Assembly: GCF_002160895.1 (NCBI RefSeq)
Contig: NZ_NFLL01000023.1
Location: 1-44,516, forward strand
Origin: Faecalibacterium sp. An122
Lineage (GTDB): Bacteria > Bacillota > Clostridia > Oscillospirales > Ruminococcaceae
DNA: 44,516 nt
Reading direction: 5' to 3'
Part shown: in pieces, positions 20,139-28,018 of the stretch
Layout: the number at the start of each line of letters is the position of its first letter
Position numbering within the stretch: the first letter of the stretch is position 1
Translations under genes and position numbers: made by a program
Notes under the pieces: model-generated
Seen by the model: only the letters and a program-made list of their open reading frames with translations
The model's database searches: none
What the model was told of the DNA's origin: nothing

Positions 20139-21491
20139 ATGGCCATGAAGATTGATACCGTCGCTGCGGGCAGCGACGCCCAGGCGCTGGGCCTGGGCCC
20201 CGGGGATGAGCTGTTGTCGGTGGACGGCAACGCCATCAACGACGCGCTGGACTACCAGTTTTATACCGACAGCCCCGGCTTTCATCTGACCGCCCGGGTG
20301 GACGGCGTCCTGCGGGAGTGGGATGTGGCCCGTCAGCCCGGCGAGGATTTCGGGTGCAATTTTGCCACCTATCTGGGGGACAAAAAGCACTCCTGCGCCA
20401 ACCGCTGCATCTTCTGCTTCATCGACCAGCTGCCCCCCGGTATGCGCAAAAGCCTGTATTTCAAGGACGACGACGAGCGTCTGTCCTTCCTGTTCGGCAA
20501 CTACATCACGATGACCAACATGCACGACCGCGAGATCGACCGGATCATCAAGATGCACATTTCGCCGATCAATATTTCGGTCCACACCACCAATCCCGAG
20601 CTCCGCTCCAAAATGTTGGCCAACCGCCGCGGCGGCGAAACCCTGAAATACCTCTACCGCCTGGTGGAGGCGGGCATCGCGGTGAACTGCCAGCTGGTGC
20701 TGTGCCGCGGAGTCAACGACGGGGACGAGCTGCGCCGCACCCTCACCGATCTGCTGGCCCTGGCCCCCATGGTCCAGAGCGTGGCGGCGGTGCCCTGCGG
20801 GGTCACCGACTACCGGGAGGGGCTGTACCAGCAGACCCCCTACGATGCGGCGTCCAGCGCCGAGGTCATCGACATCATGGAGGCCTTCGGCGCCGAGGCC
20901 AAGGCCCGCCACGGCGTCCGGATCATCTACCCCAGCGACGAGTGGTATCTCAACGCCGGGCGTCCCATCCCGCCGGCGGAGTTCTATGAGGACTTCGCCC
21001 AGCTGGAAAACGGGGTGGGGATGTGGCGGCTGTATGAGGACAGCTTCCGGGCCGAGCTGGAGCGGGCCCACGTGGTCTATGAGGAGAAAAAGATGGACGT
21101 GGTCACCGGCACCATGGCCGCCCCCCTCATCACCGCCATGATGGAGGAACTGCACCGGCAGTACCCCATGATTTCGGTGACCGTCCACCCCATCCAGAAC
21201 CGCTTTTTCGGCGGCAACGTGGGGGTGGCGGGCCTGGTCACCGCCACCGACATCATCGACCAGTGCGCGGGCAGGCTGACCAGCGGTGTGCTGGGCGTGC
21301 CCGAAGTGATGCTGCGCAGTGAGCGGGATATGTTCCTGGACAGCATCACGGTGGAAGAACTGGCCCGGCGCCTGGGGGTCAAAGTGGAGATCCTGCCGGC
21401 CGACGGCGGCAAGGAGGCCCGCGCCCTGCTGCGCAGCGGGCTGCATATTTCCCGCCGCAGAAAGCCGAAGAAGGAGGAAATGAGCCAATGA
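20139..21491 (+). CDS. DUF512 radical SAM protein with PDZ domain
   Basis: A 450-residue protein with an N-terminal PDZ-like domain (about 4-60), a radical SAM triad CANRCIFC (Cys86, Cys90, Cys93) and a C-terminal DUF512 domain (about 230-440; for example VVTGTMAAPLI and FFGGNVGVAGLVTATDI). The substrate is not established. Firmicute members are very often next to der, as here: its TGA overlaps the der ATG (ATGA), implying coupled translation. AAAGGAGG lies 8 bases before the ATG at 20139, which sets the start. Confidence 0.9.
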   Translation: MAMKIDTVAAGSDAQALGLGPGDELLSVDGNAINDALDYQFYTDSPGFHLTARVDGVLREWDVARQPGEDFGCNFATYLGDKKHSCANRCIFCFIDQLPPGMRKSLYFKDDDERLSFLFGNYITMTNMHDREIDRIIKMHISPINISVHTTNPELRSKMLANRRGGETLKYLYRLVEAGIAVNCQLVLCRGVNDGDELRRTLTDLLALAPMVQSVAAVPCGVTDYREGLYQQTPYDAASSAEVIDIMEAFGAEAKARHGVRIIYPSDEWYLNAGRPIPPAEFYEDFAQLENGVGMWRLYEDSFRAELERAHVVYEEKKMDVVTGTMAAPLITAMMEELHRQYPMISVTVHPIQNRFFGGNVGVAGLVTATDIIDQCAGRLTSGVLGVPEVMLRSERDMFLDSITVEELARRLGVKVEILPADGGKEARALLRSGLHISRRRKPKKEEMSQ

Positions 21492-22831
21492 GTAAACCCA
21501 TTGTCGCAGTGGTGGGCCGGCCCAACGTGGGCAAATCCACCCTGTTCAATAAACTGTGCGGCCAGCGCCTCGCCATTGTGGAGGATACCCCCGGCATCAC
21601 CCGGGACCGCATTTTTGCGCCCTGCGAGTGGCAGGGCCACGACCTGCTGCTGGTGGATACCGGTGGCATCGAGCCCAAGGCCACCGAGGGCATCCTGGCC
21701 CACATGCGCCAGCAGGCCCAGATCGCCATCGACACCGCCGACTGCATCATCATGGTGGTGGACGTCCGCTCGGGCCTGACCTCCTCCGACGAGGAGGTGG
21801 CCCACATGCTGCGCCGCAGCCACAAGCCCATCATCCTGGCGGTGAACAAGTGCGACAGCGTCGGCGAGCCGCCGGCCGAAATGTACGAGTTCTACAACCT
21901 GGGCTTCGATGAGGTGATGCCGGTGTCGGCGGTCCACGGCCATGGCACCGGCGACCTGCTGGACGCCGTCTGCGCCCATCTGGACTTTTCCGAGACGGTG
22001 GTGGAGGAGGACCGGATTCCGGTGGCCATCATCGGCCGGCCCAACGTGGGCAAGTCCAGCCTGACCAACCGCATCCTGGGCGAAAACCGGATGATCGTGG
22101 CCGACGAGGCCGGCACCACCCGGGACGCCATCGACACCCCGGTGGACAACGCCTATGGCAAGTTCATCTTTACCGACACCGCCGGCCTGCGCCGCCGCTC
22201 CAACATTGAGGAAGGCCTGGAGCGGTATATGGTGGTGCGGGCCCTGGCGGCGGTGGAACGCAGCCGCGTGGCCCTGATCCTGGTGGACGCCACCGTGGGC
22301 TTCACCGAGCAGGACAGCAAGATTGCGGGCTATGCCCACGAACAGGGCAAGGCCTGCATCATCGTGGTCAACAAGTGGGACGCCGTGGAGGGCAAAGAGA
22401 CCAACACCATGGAACTGCAGCGCCGGGGGTATGCCGAGTGCTTCAGCTTCATGAGCTATGCGCCCATCATCTTTATTTCGGCCCAGACCGGCTATAACAT
22501 CGACCGGCTGATGCGGCTGATCCGGGATGTGGACACCCAGAACGGCGCCCGCGTGCCCACCGGCGTCCTGAACGAGATGCTGGCCCGGGCCACCGCCCGG
22601 GTGCAGCCCCCCACGGACAAGGGCCGCCGCCTGAAAATCTTCTATCTGACCCAGGCCTCCACCCGTCCGCCGACGTTTGTGGCCTTTGTCAACTCCAAGC
22701 CCCTGTTCCACTTCAGCTATCAGCGGTACCTCATCAACCAGATCCGCGAGAGCTTCAGCCTGGAACACACCCCCATCCGCCTGGTGGTCCGCGAGCGCGG
22801 CAGCGGGCAGGTCGGGGCGAAAGACGTGTAA
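21488..22831 (+). CDS. der: Ribosome-assembly GTPase Der (EngA)
   Basis: A 447-residue protein with the double-GTPase layout unique to Der. The first G domain starts at GRPNVGKS (10-17). The second has another GRPNVGKS near 180, with DTAGLRRRS, NKCD and NKWD motifs visible. A KH-like domain forms the C-terminus. It acts in 50S subunit maturation. Translation is coupled to the DUF512 gene by the ATGA overlap. Its setting among yceD, rpmF and plsY makes a ribosome/membrane housekeeping cluster. Confidence 0.97.
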   Translation: MSKPIVAVVGRPNVGKSTLFNKLCGQRLAIVEDTPGITRDRIFAPCEWQGHDLLLVDTGGIEPKATEGILAHMRQQAQIAIDTADCIIMVVDVRSGLTSSDEEVAHMLRRSHKPIILAVNKCDSVGEPPAEMYEFYNLGFDEVMPVSAVHGHGTGDLLDAVCAHLDFSETVVEEDRIPVAIIGRPNVGKSSLTNRILGENRMIVADEAGTTRDAIDTPVDNAYGKFIFTDTAGLRRRSNIEEGLERYMVVRALAAVERSRVALILVDATVGFTEQDSKIAGYAHEQGKACIIVVNKWDAVEGKETNTMELQRRGYAECFSFMSYAPIIFISAQTGYNIDRLMRLIRDVDTQNGARVPTGVLNEMLARATARVQPPTDKGRRLKIFYLTQASTRPPTFVAFVNSKPLFHFSYQRYLINQIRESFSLEHTPIRLVVRERGSGQVGAKDV

Positions 22832-22849
22832 TCAACCCTGGAAGAAATG

Positions 22850-22890
22850 GCCCCGGCCTGCATGGATGCGGCCAGCCAGCCGGGGCTTTT
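22850..22890 (+). terminator. Terminator or attenuator between der and plsY
   Basis: GCCCCGGC (22850-22857) pairs with GCCGGGGC (22879-22886), followed by TTTT. With plsY starting 87 bases later in the same direction and no clear promoter, this may act as an attenuator. Confidence 0.65.
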
Positions 22891-22976
22891 GGTACCGGCG
22901 AAGGAAGGCGGGTCCTGCAGATACAGCCTGTGTGAACACAGGGCCTGCCGCTGCTTGATTCAAAGGAGGAATCCCT

Positions 22977-23654
22977 ATGCTGATGGATTTTCTGATCGTC
23001 CTGGCGGTTGCCCTGGAGGCATACCTGCTGGGCAGCATTGACACCGGCATCCTGGTGTCCAAGTTTGTCTACCACGACGACGTCCGCCGCCACGGCAGCG
23101 GCGCCGCCGGCATGACCAATATGCTGCGCACCTTCGGCAAGAAGGCCGCCGCCATGACCGCCGCCGGCGATGTGCTGAAGGGCGTGGCTGCGGTGTGCAT
23201 TGCCCGGTGGCTGTTCGGCTATATGTCGGGCCAGCTGTTCTCCCAGTTCCTGGGGATCTACCTGGCGGCCATTCTGGCGGTCATCGGCCACCTGAAGCCC
23301 ATTTACTTCGGCTTCAAGGGCGGCAAGGGCGTCCTGGTGGCGGCCGGCACCATTCTGGCGGTCCAGCCGGTGCTGATTCCCTTCCTGCTGGTGGTCTTTC
23401 TGGTCTGCCTGATCCCCACCGGCATGGTCTCCCTGGGCAGCATTACAGCAGCAGCCTCCTATCCCTTCCTGACCCTGGCCTATGGCCTGCTGAGCGGCTA
23501 CGGCCTCCACGATGTGGTGGTGATGACGGTGGGCGGCGCCATTATGGCCGGCATGGTCATCTACATGCACCGCTCCAACCTCCAGCGCATCCGCGAGGGC
23601 AAGGAGTATCGCTTCGGCAAAAAAGGCAAGGACAACAACGGTACCAAAAACTGA
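22977..23654 (+). CDS. plsY: Glycerol-3-phosphate acyltransferase PlsY
   Basis: A 225-residue integral membrane protein with about six to seven hydrophobic segments. It transfers an acyl group from acyl-phosphate to glycerol 3-phosphate, the first step of phospholipid synthesis. Conserved loops are GSIDTGILVSK, HGSGAAGMTNMLRTFG and FKGGKGV, the known PlsY active-site motifs with small changes. The ATG at 22977 has AAAGGAGG 7 bases upstream. A basic tail (GKEYRFGKKGK) lies in the cytoplasm. A terminator follows. Confidence 0.93.
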   Translation: MLMDFLIVLAVALEAYLLGSIDTGILVSKFVYHDDVRRHGSGAAGMTNMLRTFGKKAAAMTAAGDVLKGVAAVCIARWLFGYMSGQLFSQFLGIYLAAILAVIGHLKPIYFGFKGGKGVLVAAGTILAVQPVLIPFLLVVFLVCLIPTGMVSLGSITAAASYPFLTLAYGLLSGYGLHDVVVMTVGGAIMAGMVIYMHRSNLQRIREGKEYRFGKKGKDNNGTKN

Positions 23655-23717
23655 GCCTGAACCCACATAGACACAGCAAAGCCCCCGCCGGGAAGGAGCG
23701 GTGTTCATAAGACAGTT

Positions 23718-23760
23718 AACAGCCACCGTAGTTTGAACTGCGGTGGCTGTTCTTGTATTT
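23718..23760 (+). terminator. Terminator of plsY
   Basis: AACAGCCACCG (23718-23728) pairs with CGGTGGCTGTT (23741-23751), followed by a T-rich tail (CTTGTATTTTA). Confidence 0.85.
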
Positions 23761-23827
23761 TATCCCCGTTATGTGATAGCATGGAACCGAACAGACCTAC
23801 AAATCGGTATTTAGGGAGCAAGTTGAT

Positions 23828-24271
23828 ATGAAAATTAAAGAAATCAAGGAGAATAAAAAACAATTTCTTCCGTTGCTGCTATTAGCAGATGAGCAAGAGG
23901 ATATGATAGACAGGTATATTAATAAGGGGACAATGTATGTTTTGGACGATGATGGAGTTAAGTGCGAATGTGTGATAACAGACGAGGGGAAGGGTGTCCT
24001 TGAAATCAAAAACATTGCAACTGAACCAGAATATCAGGGAAAGGGTTACGGTAAAGCACTAATTGACTTCGTTGCTACGACATACAAAGGGAAGTATTCT
24101 ATATTGCAAGTTGGCACAGGGGATAGTCCGTTGACAATTCCTTTTTATGAGAAGTGTGGATTTATTCGTTCGCATAGCATTAAAAACTTCTTCACGGATA
24201 ATTATGACCATTCAATATATGAAGCAGGTACTCAACTGGTAGATATGATTTATTTGCAGAAAAAAATATAA
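23828..24271 (+). CDS. GNAT-family N-acetyltransferase, AT-rich
   Basis: A 147-residue GNAT protein. The acetyl-CoA-binding motif A is IATEPEYQGKGYGKAL (about 58-74), followed by FYEKCGF, the usual motif B. The substrate is unknown. Codon use is AT-rich (many AAA, GAA and ATA codons), in sharp contrast with plsY before it and thiT after it, so it was probably acquired by transfer. It has GGGAG before the ATG and no clear promoter beyond weak boxes around 23753-23780. It is flanked by terminators and a cluster of hairpins. Confidence 0.88.
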   Translation: MKIKEIKENKKQFLPLLLLADEQEDMIDRYINKGTMYVLDDDGVKCECVITDEGKGVLEIKNIATEPEYQGKGYGKALIDFVATTYKGKYSILQVGTGDSPLTIPFYEKCGFIRSHSIKNFFTDNYDHSIYEAGTQLVDMIYLQKKI

Positions 24272-24347
24272 ATTCCAATTTGTCGAACAGATACTAAGGG
24301 CGCACTTCTATACAGGGTAATCCCCATATGTGCGCTCGGTGAGACCG

Positions 24348-24381
24348 AACACCCCGGACACCTGAATGTCCGGGGTGTTTT
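24348..24381 (+). terminator. Terminator-like hairpin 1 after the GNAT gene
   Basis: AACACCCCGGACA pairs perfectly with TGTCCGGGGTGTT around a 6-base loop, ending in TTTT. Confidence 0.85.
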
Positions 24382-24445
24382 GCGTCACTATGTTCCGAGC
24401 AAGGGACTGCATCCCTTGCGCCTCGAAAGCGGCTATCCACATAAG

Positions 24446-24486
24446 GCAAAAGGCGCGACCACTTTCATCACGCCTTTTGCTTTTGT
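24446..24486 (+). terminator. Terminator-like hairpin 2
   Basis: GCAAAAGGCG (24446-24455) pairs perfectly with CGCCTTTTGC (24471-24480), followed by TTTTG. Confidence 0.75.
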
Positions 24487-24502
24487 TACTGTCTTACGAA
24501 CA

Positions 24503-24526
24503 CCCCGCTAACGGCGGGGGCTTTTG
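24503..24526 (+). terminator. Terminator-like hairpin 3
   Basis: CCCCGC (24503-24508) pairs with GCGGGG (24514-24519), followed by GCTTTTG. It is shorter than the other two. Confidence 0.5.
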
Positions 24527-24661
24527 TTGTGGGTATCCTTCAAAAAGCGGCAAAGGCTGCGGTTTCGTCCCGGCAGAGGGCGCCCCAGGGACTGGCGGTC
24601 AGCCGGGCCAGGGCATGGGCGAACCGCCGGCCGGAACCAGACTGCCGCGGGCAATACAAAC

Positions 24662-24693
24662 AAAAAAACACCCGCTTCGATTGAAGCAGGTGT
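24662..24693 (-). terminator. Terminator of tRNA-Ala
   Basis: On the minus strand, ACACCTGCTTC pairs with GAAGCGGGTGT around a 4-base loop and is followed by a run of seven T residues. It begins 3 bases after the tRNA CCA end. Confidence 0.88.
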
Positions 24694-24695
24694 CT

Positions 24696-24771
<76 letters not shown>

Positions 24772-24815
24772 ATATTCTTGACTGTCTTAAGTGCTGTGCA
24801 CCGGCGACGTCAGTT

Positions 24816-24844
24816 ATTATAGCAGAGGAGAGGGGGAATGTCAA
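24816..24844 (-). promoter_or_regulatory. Consensus promoter of tRNA-Ala
   Basis: On the minus strand, TTGACA (24839-24844), 17 bases, then TATAAT (24816-24821): a perfect sigma-A consensus. The leader is about 38 bases. Confidence 0.88.
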
Positions 24845-24941
24845 CTGTTTTTCTGCAATTTTTTGCAAAAAAATGCCACCTCCCGGACGGCATCCGGGAA
24901 GCGGCGGAAAAACAACGCAGATACAAAAGACCTTGGCTGAA

Positions 24942-25517
24942 TCAGGCGGCAGCCTTTTCCTGCTCCAGGAACAGCTGGGGCGCGGCCTTGTAGATCAGCA
25001 GGGCGGCCACCAGGGTGATGATGGTTTCGGGCAGCATGTAGCTGGCGTTGTAGGTCAGGCTGTAGACCCAGGCGGACAGGCCCTCGTTCAGGTTGCCCCA
25101 GATCAGCACGCCGGACAGGAAGCTGCACATGAACCGCAGGAAGCCGGCCATGAAGGTGCCCACGGCGATGCCCACCGCCCGGTTGGAGAAGGGACGGGCG
25201 AACAGCTCGGCCAGGCCCAGGGCCATGAACGCCAGCACATAGTCCAGCAGCACCTCGCCCAGGAAGTACAGGAAGGTGGGCACCGGGGGAGCCCAGAAGC
25301 CCAGCAGCATCTGCAGCAGGCTGTTCACAAAGCCGGTGAACAGGCCCCACTTGACGCCGTGGCGGAAGGACACCAGCACAAAGGGCAGCATGCTCAGCAG
25401 GGTGACGCTGCCGCCGTTGGGCATGGTGAAGATGCGGATGTTGGACAGAACGGTGCCCACCGCAATCATCAGGGCGCATTCCACCAGGATGCGGGTCTTG
25501 GAATAGGTTTTGGTCAT
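24942..25517 (-). CDS. thiT: Thiamine ECF transporter S component ThiT
   Basis: A 191-residue membrane protein with about six hydrophobic segments. The family motif PNGGSVTLLSMLP and the FGWAPP-like LLGFWAPPVPTFLYFLGE region match ThiT, which binds thiamine and pairs with a shared ECF module for uptake. The TPP riboswitch and its terminator directly upstream strongly support the substrate. GAGGAG lies about 10 bases before the ATG at 25517; the longer frame upstream runs into the terminator loop. It appears monocistronic. Confidence 0.95.
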   Translation of the reverse strand: MTKTYSKTRILVECALMIAVGTVLSNIRIFTMPNGGSVTLLSMLPFVLVSFRHGVKWGLFTGFVNSLLQMLLGFWAPPVPTFLYFLGEVLLDYVLAFMALGLAELFARPFSNRAVGIAVGTFMAGFLRFMCSFLSGVLIWGNLNEGLSAWVYSLTYNASYMLPETIITLVAALLIYKAAPQLFLEQEKAAA

Positions 25518-25547
25518 CAGAAATCGCTCCTCAAAAAAGTAGTACAC

Positions 25548-25579
25548 AAAAACAAAAGCGCCCGCTTTGCAGCAGGCGC
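25548..25579 (-). terminator. Riboswitch-controlled terminator before thiT
   Basis: On the minus strand, GCGCCTGCT pairs with AGCGGGCGC around GCAA, followed by TTTTGTTTTTG. It lies between the TPP aptamer and thiT, so it is the likely off-switch when TPP is bound. Confidence 0.85.
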
Positions 25580-25604
25580 ATGGGGTGTTTACAAAACCGG
25601 ACGT

Positions 25605-25690
25605 TCCGCAAACTTACCTACGCCGGCATTACCCGGATCAGGTTGGAGGGTACTCCGCTTGCGCGGATCTCAGCCTTTCGGCGCCCCTGT
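25605..25690 (-). ncRNA. TPP riboswitch (THI element)
   Basis: The minus strand shows the conserved TPP aptamer segments: GGGGCGCC, then AGGCTGAGA, then ACCC..., CCTGATCCGGGTAATGCC and GCGTAGG. It is followed by a rho-independent terminator, so it should repress thiT by early termination when thiamine pyrophosphate is abundant. Confidence 0.96.
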
Positions 25691-25707
25691 TTTCATGTCC
25701 ACCGTCC

Positions 25708-25735
25708 AGTATAGACAACTGTGGAAAAATGTCAA
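25708..25735 (-). promoter_or_regulatory. Promoter of the TPP riboswitch-thiT transcript
   Basis: On the minus strand, TTGACA (25730-25735), 16 bases, then TATACT (25708-25713). Confidence 0.7.
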
Positions 25736-25775
25736 CCCCCGGGACGGGATTTTCTTGCCCCGGGACGGGGGCGCG

Positions 25776-25804
25776 TTCCCTTTTGGGGCGAAATGCGCTA
25801 TAAT
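25776..25804 (+). promoter_or_regulatory. Possible promoter of the MBL hydrolase gene
   Basis: TATAAT at 25799-25804 is a perfect -10 box. The -35 candidate TTCCCT (25776-25781) at 17 bases is weak. Confidence 0.5.
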
Positions 25805-25860
25805 AAAGCCAAAGCCGGCGGCCGGAGGGCCCCGGCACAATCCGAAAAGGCGGTGAAACA

Positions 25861-26640
25861 ATGATCAACATCACAGCGCTGGTGGAAAACACCACCTCCG
25901 ACGAGCGCCTGGACAAGGAACACGGCCTCTCCCTCTACATCGAGGCCCTGGGCCACAGGATTTTGTTTGACATGGGGCAGACCGATCTCTTTGCCCGCAA
26001 CGCCGAGGCCCTGGGCATCGACCTGGCGGGGGTGGACCTGGCGGTGCTGTCCCACGGACACTACGACCACGGCGGCGGCCTGGCCCGGTTTCTGGAGCTG
26101 AACCAGACCGCCCCGGTCTACCTGAACCAGCACGCCTTTGAGCCCCACTACCACGGGGAGGAGCGGTACATCGGCCTGGACACAGCCCTGGCGGCCAGCC
26201 CCCGGCTCCGCTTTGTGGGGGACCGGGAAGAGATTGCCCCCGGCCTGACCCTGGCCACCTGCAACGGCCTGCCCAAGCGGGAGGACCTGGGCAGCTTCGG
26301 CCTGACGGTGGAGGAGGACGGGGCGTTCCGGCCTGAGGACTTCCGCCACGAGCACTATCTCCTGATCGAGGACGCCGGGCGGCGGGTGCTGATCAGCGGG
26401 TGCTCCCACAAGGGGATTCTGAACATTGTGGACTGGTTCCGGCCGGATGTGCTGGTGGGCGGCTTCCACTTCAACACCATGCCCCTGGACGACGCCCTGG
26501 CGGGCTACGCCCGGCAGCTGTCGGCCTACGGCACCGACTTCTACACCTGCCACTGCACCGGCCGCAAGCAGTACGCCTTTATGAAGGAGTACATGGACCA
26601 TCTGGCCTATCTTTCCACCGGCCAGACCATCCAGGTGTAA
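25861..26640 (+). CDS. MBL-fold metallo-hydrolase (MJ0301/dihydropteroate-synthase-like group)
   Basis: A 259-residue metallo-beta-lactamase-fold protein. The zinc-binding HxHxDH motif is SHGHYDHGGG (His65-His70). Further ligands are likely in ISGCSHKGI and YTCHCTG. The overall pattern fits the COG1237 group, sometimes annotated as 7,8-dihydropterin-6-methyl-4-(ribofuranosyl)aminobenzene 5'-phosphate synthase. That reaction is a methanogen pathway, so the real substrate in this bacterium is unknown. The ATG is preceded by AAGGCGGTG. It is monocistronic and convergent with the KDG kinase-like gene. Confidence 0.87.
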   Translation: MINITALVENTTSDERLDKEHGLSLYIEALGHRILFDMGQTDLFARNAEALGIDLAGVDLAVLSHGHYDHGGGLARFLELNQTAPVYLNQHAFEPHYHGEERYIGLDTALAASPRLRFVGDREEIAPGLTLATCNGLPKREDLGSFGLTVEEDGAFRPEDFRHEHYLLIEDAGRRVLISGCSHKGILNIVDWFRPDVLVGGFHFNTMPLDDALAGYARQLSAYGTDFYTCHCTGRKQYAFMKEYMDHLAYLSTGQTIQV

Positions 26641-26667
26641 AACCCGGCCCGACGGGCCGTTCCCAAC

Positions 26668-26704
26668 AAAAAACACCCCCGGGCGCTGTGGGCGTCCGGG
26701 GGTG
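26668..26704 (-). terminator. Terminator of the KDG kinase-like gene
   Basis: CACCCCCGG (26674-26682) pairs with CCGGGGGTG (26696-26704). On the minus strand six T residues follow. Confidence 0.85.
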
Positions 26705-26723
26705 CGGTGGTTTTGGGGGAACG

Positions 26724-27812
26724 TTAACGCTTGATGTCGTAGTTCATGTTCATCAGGTTGCGGATGGTGCCCACGTCGTCGGTGATGTTGGCGTCGCCGT
26801 GGATGGTGTGCTTGATGGCGCTGCTGGCCACCGCAAAGTTGATGATGTCCATGGCCTTGTAGTTGTGGAGCATGGAGTAGATCAGGCCGCTGGCGAAGGC
26901 GTCGCCGCCGCCCACGCGGTCCAGAATGTTGAAGGTGAACAGCTTGCTCTCGAAGGTATGGCCGTCCAGCCACATGAAGGCCTTCAGGCTGTTCTCGCTG
27001 CCGCTGTGGGCGTAGCGCACATGGCGGGCGATGCACTTGATGTTGGGGTACCGCTCAATGAACCGCTGGAAGATCTCGTCCTGCTGCTCATAGCTGGGCT
27101 GCAGGGGCACGCCGTCCTTCCAGTCGCCCTTGGAATGGTCGTTCTCGTCCTTCCACAGGTGGTAGGGCTCGATGCCCAGCAGCACGTCCACATAGGGCAG
27201 GCACTCGGTGCAGAAGTCCCGGGCGTCCTCCCAGCTCCACAGGGAGCTGCGGAAGTTGCCGTCAAAGCTGACGGTCAGGCCCTTTTTCTTGGCGGTTTTC
27301 AGCAGGTCCATGGTCAGGGCCCGGCAGTTGGGGGCCAGGGCCGGGGTGATGCCGCTCAGGTGCAGCCAGTCGTAGCCGTCCAGCAGAGCTTCCAGGTCCA
27401 CCCGGGAGAAATCATACTCGGTGATGGCGCTGTGCTTGCGGTCGTAGGTGACCTTGGACGCCCGGATGCCGTAGCCGGTCTCCAGGTAGTAGGTGCCCAG
27501 ACGGTGGGTGGGGACATCCTGCTGGGTGGCCAGAATCATGGGGGTGCAGTGGACGTCGTTGGAGCGCAGCATGCGGACCGCGCTCTTGCCCAGGCTGTTG
27601 TTGGGCACCACGCTGAAAAAGGTGCTGTCCACGCCCAGGTTGGCCAGCGCCAGGGCGATGTTGGCCTCGCTGCCGCCGTAGCTGGCCTCAAAGCTGGAGG
27701 TCATGCGGATTTTTTCGTAGTTCGGCGGGGTCAGACGGAGCATGATCTCACCGCAGGTGATGAATTTCGGCGCGTCGGTATCTCTGCTCAACAGAGGATT
27801 GTAGTGTTCCAT
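26724..27812 (-). CDS. PfkB-family sugar kinase, 2-dehydro-3-deoxygluconokinase-like
   Basis: A 362-residue ribokinase-family protein. The N-terminal FITCGEIMLRLTPP and the substrate loop ASYGGSEANIALALANLG fit KdgK-type kinases, and the second PfkB signature DRVGGGDAF (298-306) carries the catalytic Asp304. It is expected to phosphorylate KDG from uronate breakdown in the cytoplasm, but related sugars are possible. It is longer than typical KdgK (about 310-340), with extra sequence around residues 205-245. No aldolase or uronate gene is adjacent. GGAGGAG precedes the ATG, and a strong promoter lies about 70 bases upstream. Confidence 0.85.
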   Translation of the reverse strand: MEHYNPLLSRDTDAPKFITCGEIMLRLTPPNYEKIRMTSSFEASYGGSEANIALALANLGVDSTFFSVVPNNSLGKSAVRMLRSNDVHCTPMILATQQDVPTHRLGTYYLETGYGIRASKVTYDRKHSAITEYDFSRVDLEALLDGYDWLHLSGITPALAPNCRALTMDLLKTAKKKGLTVSFDGNFRSSLWSWEDARDFCTECLPYVDVLLGIEPYHLWKDENDHSKGDWKDGVPLQPSYEQQDEIFQRFIERYPNIKCIARHVRYAHSGSENSLKAFMWLDGHTFESKLFTFNILDRVGGGDAFASGLIYSMLHNYKAMDIINFAVASSAIKHTIHGDANITDDVGTIRNLMNMNYDIKR

Positions 27813-27881
27813 AGGGCTCCTCCTTCAAGTTCCCGGTGGGCGGGTGCAGGCCCCAAAGGCCGCACTTTCAGTGTTGTATCC

Positions 27882-27910
27882 ATTATATTGCTTTTCGCAG
27901 AGAATTTCAA
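27882..27910 (-). promoter_or_regulatory. Promoter of the KDG kinase-like gene
   Basis: On the minus strand, TTGAAA (27905-27910), 17 bases, then TATAAT (27882-27887). Confidence 0.75.
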
Positions 27911-28018
27911 GCAGCTTTCCCAAAACGTTGGAGGCAATGTGCCAAAATTTGTGGAAACCTGCTGTGCATTTGGATCAAAATGCGGGGATTTCCGCGCCGC
28001 GACGCCGAAATCCGCCCC

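Larger units (their letters stand above)
24272..24695. other. Gene-free stretch with clustered hairpins between the GNAT gene and tRNA-Ala
   Basis: No protein gene is convincing here. I see an imperfect hairpin GCGCAC (24300-24305)/GTGCGC (24330-24335) and a perfect GCAAGGGA/TCCCTTGC hairpin (24399-24406 with 24412-24419). There are also three plus-strand terminator-like structures (listed separately) and the tRNA terminator on the minus strand. From about 24530 the composition returns to GC-rich. It may be the remnant of a mobile segment that brought the GNAT gene, or may encode small RNAs ended by these terminators. Confidence 0.6.

Noticed and set aside
24300-24526. Hairpin cluster considered as a CRISPR array
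   Set aside because: The hairpins differ in sequence and spacing, and there is no regular repeat-spacer pattern or cas gene.
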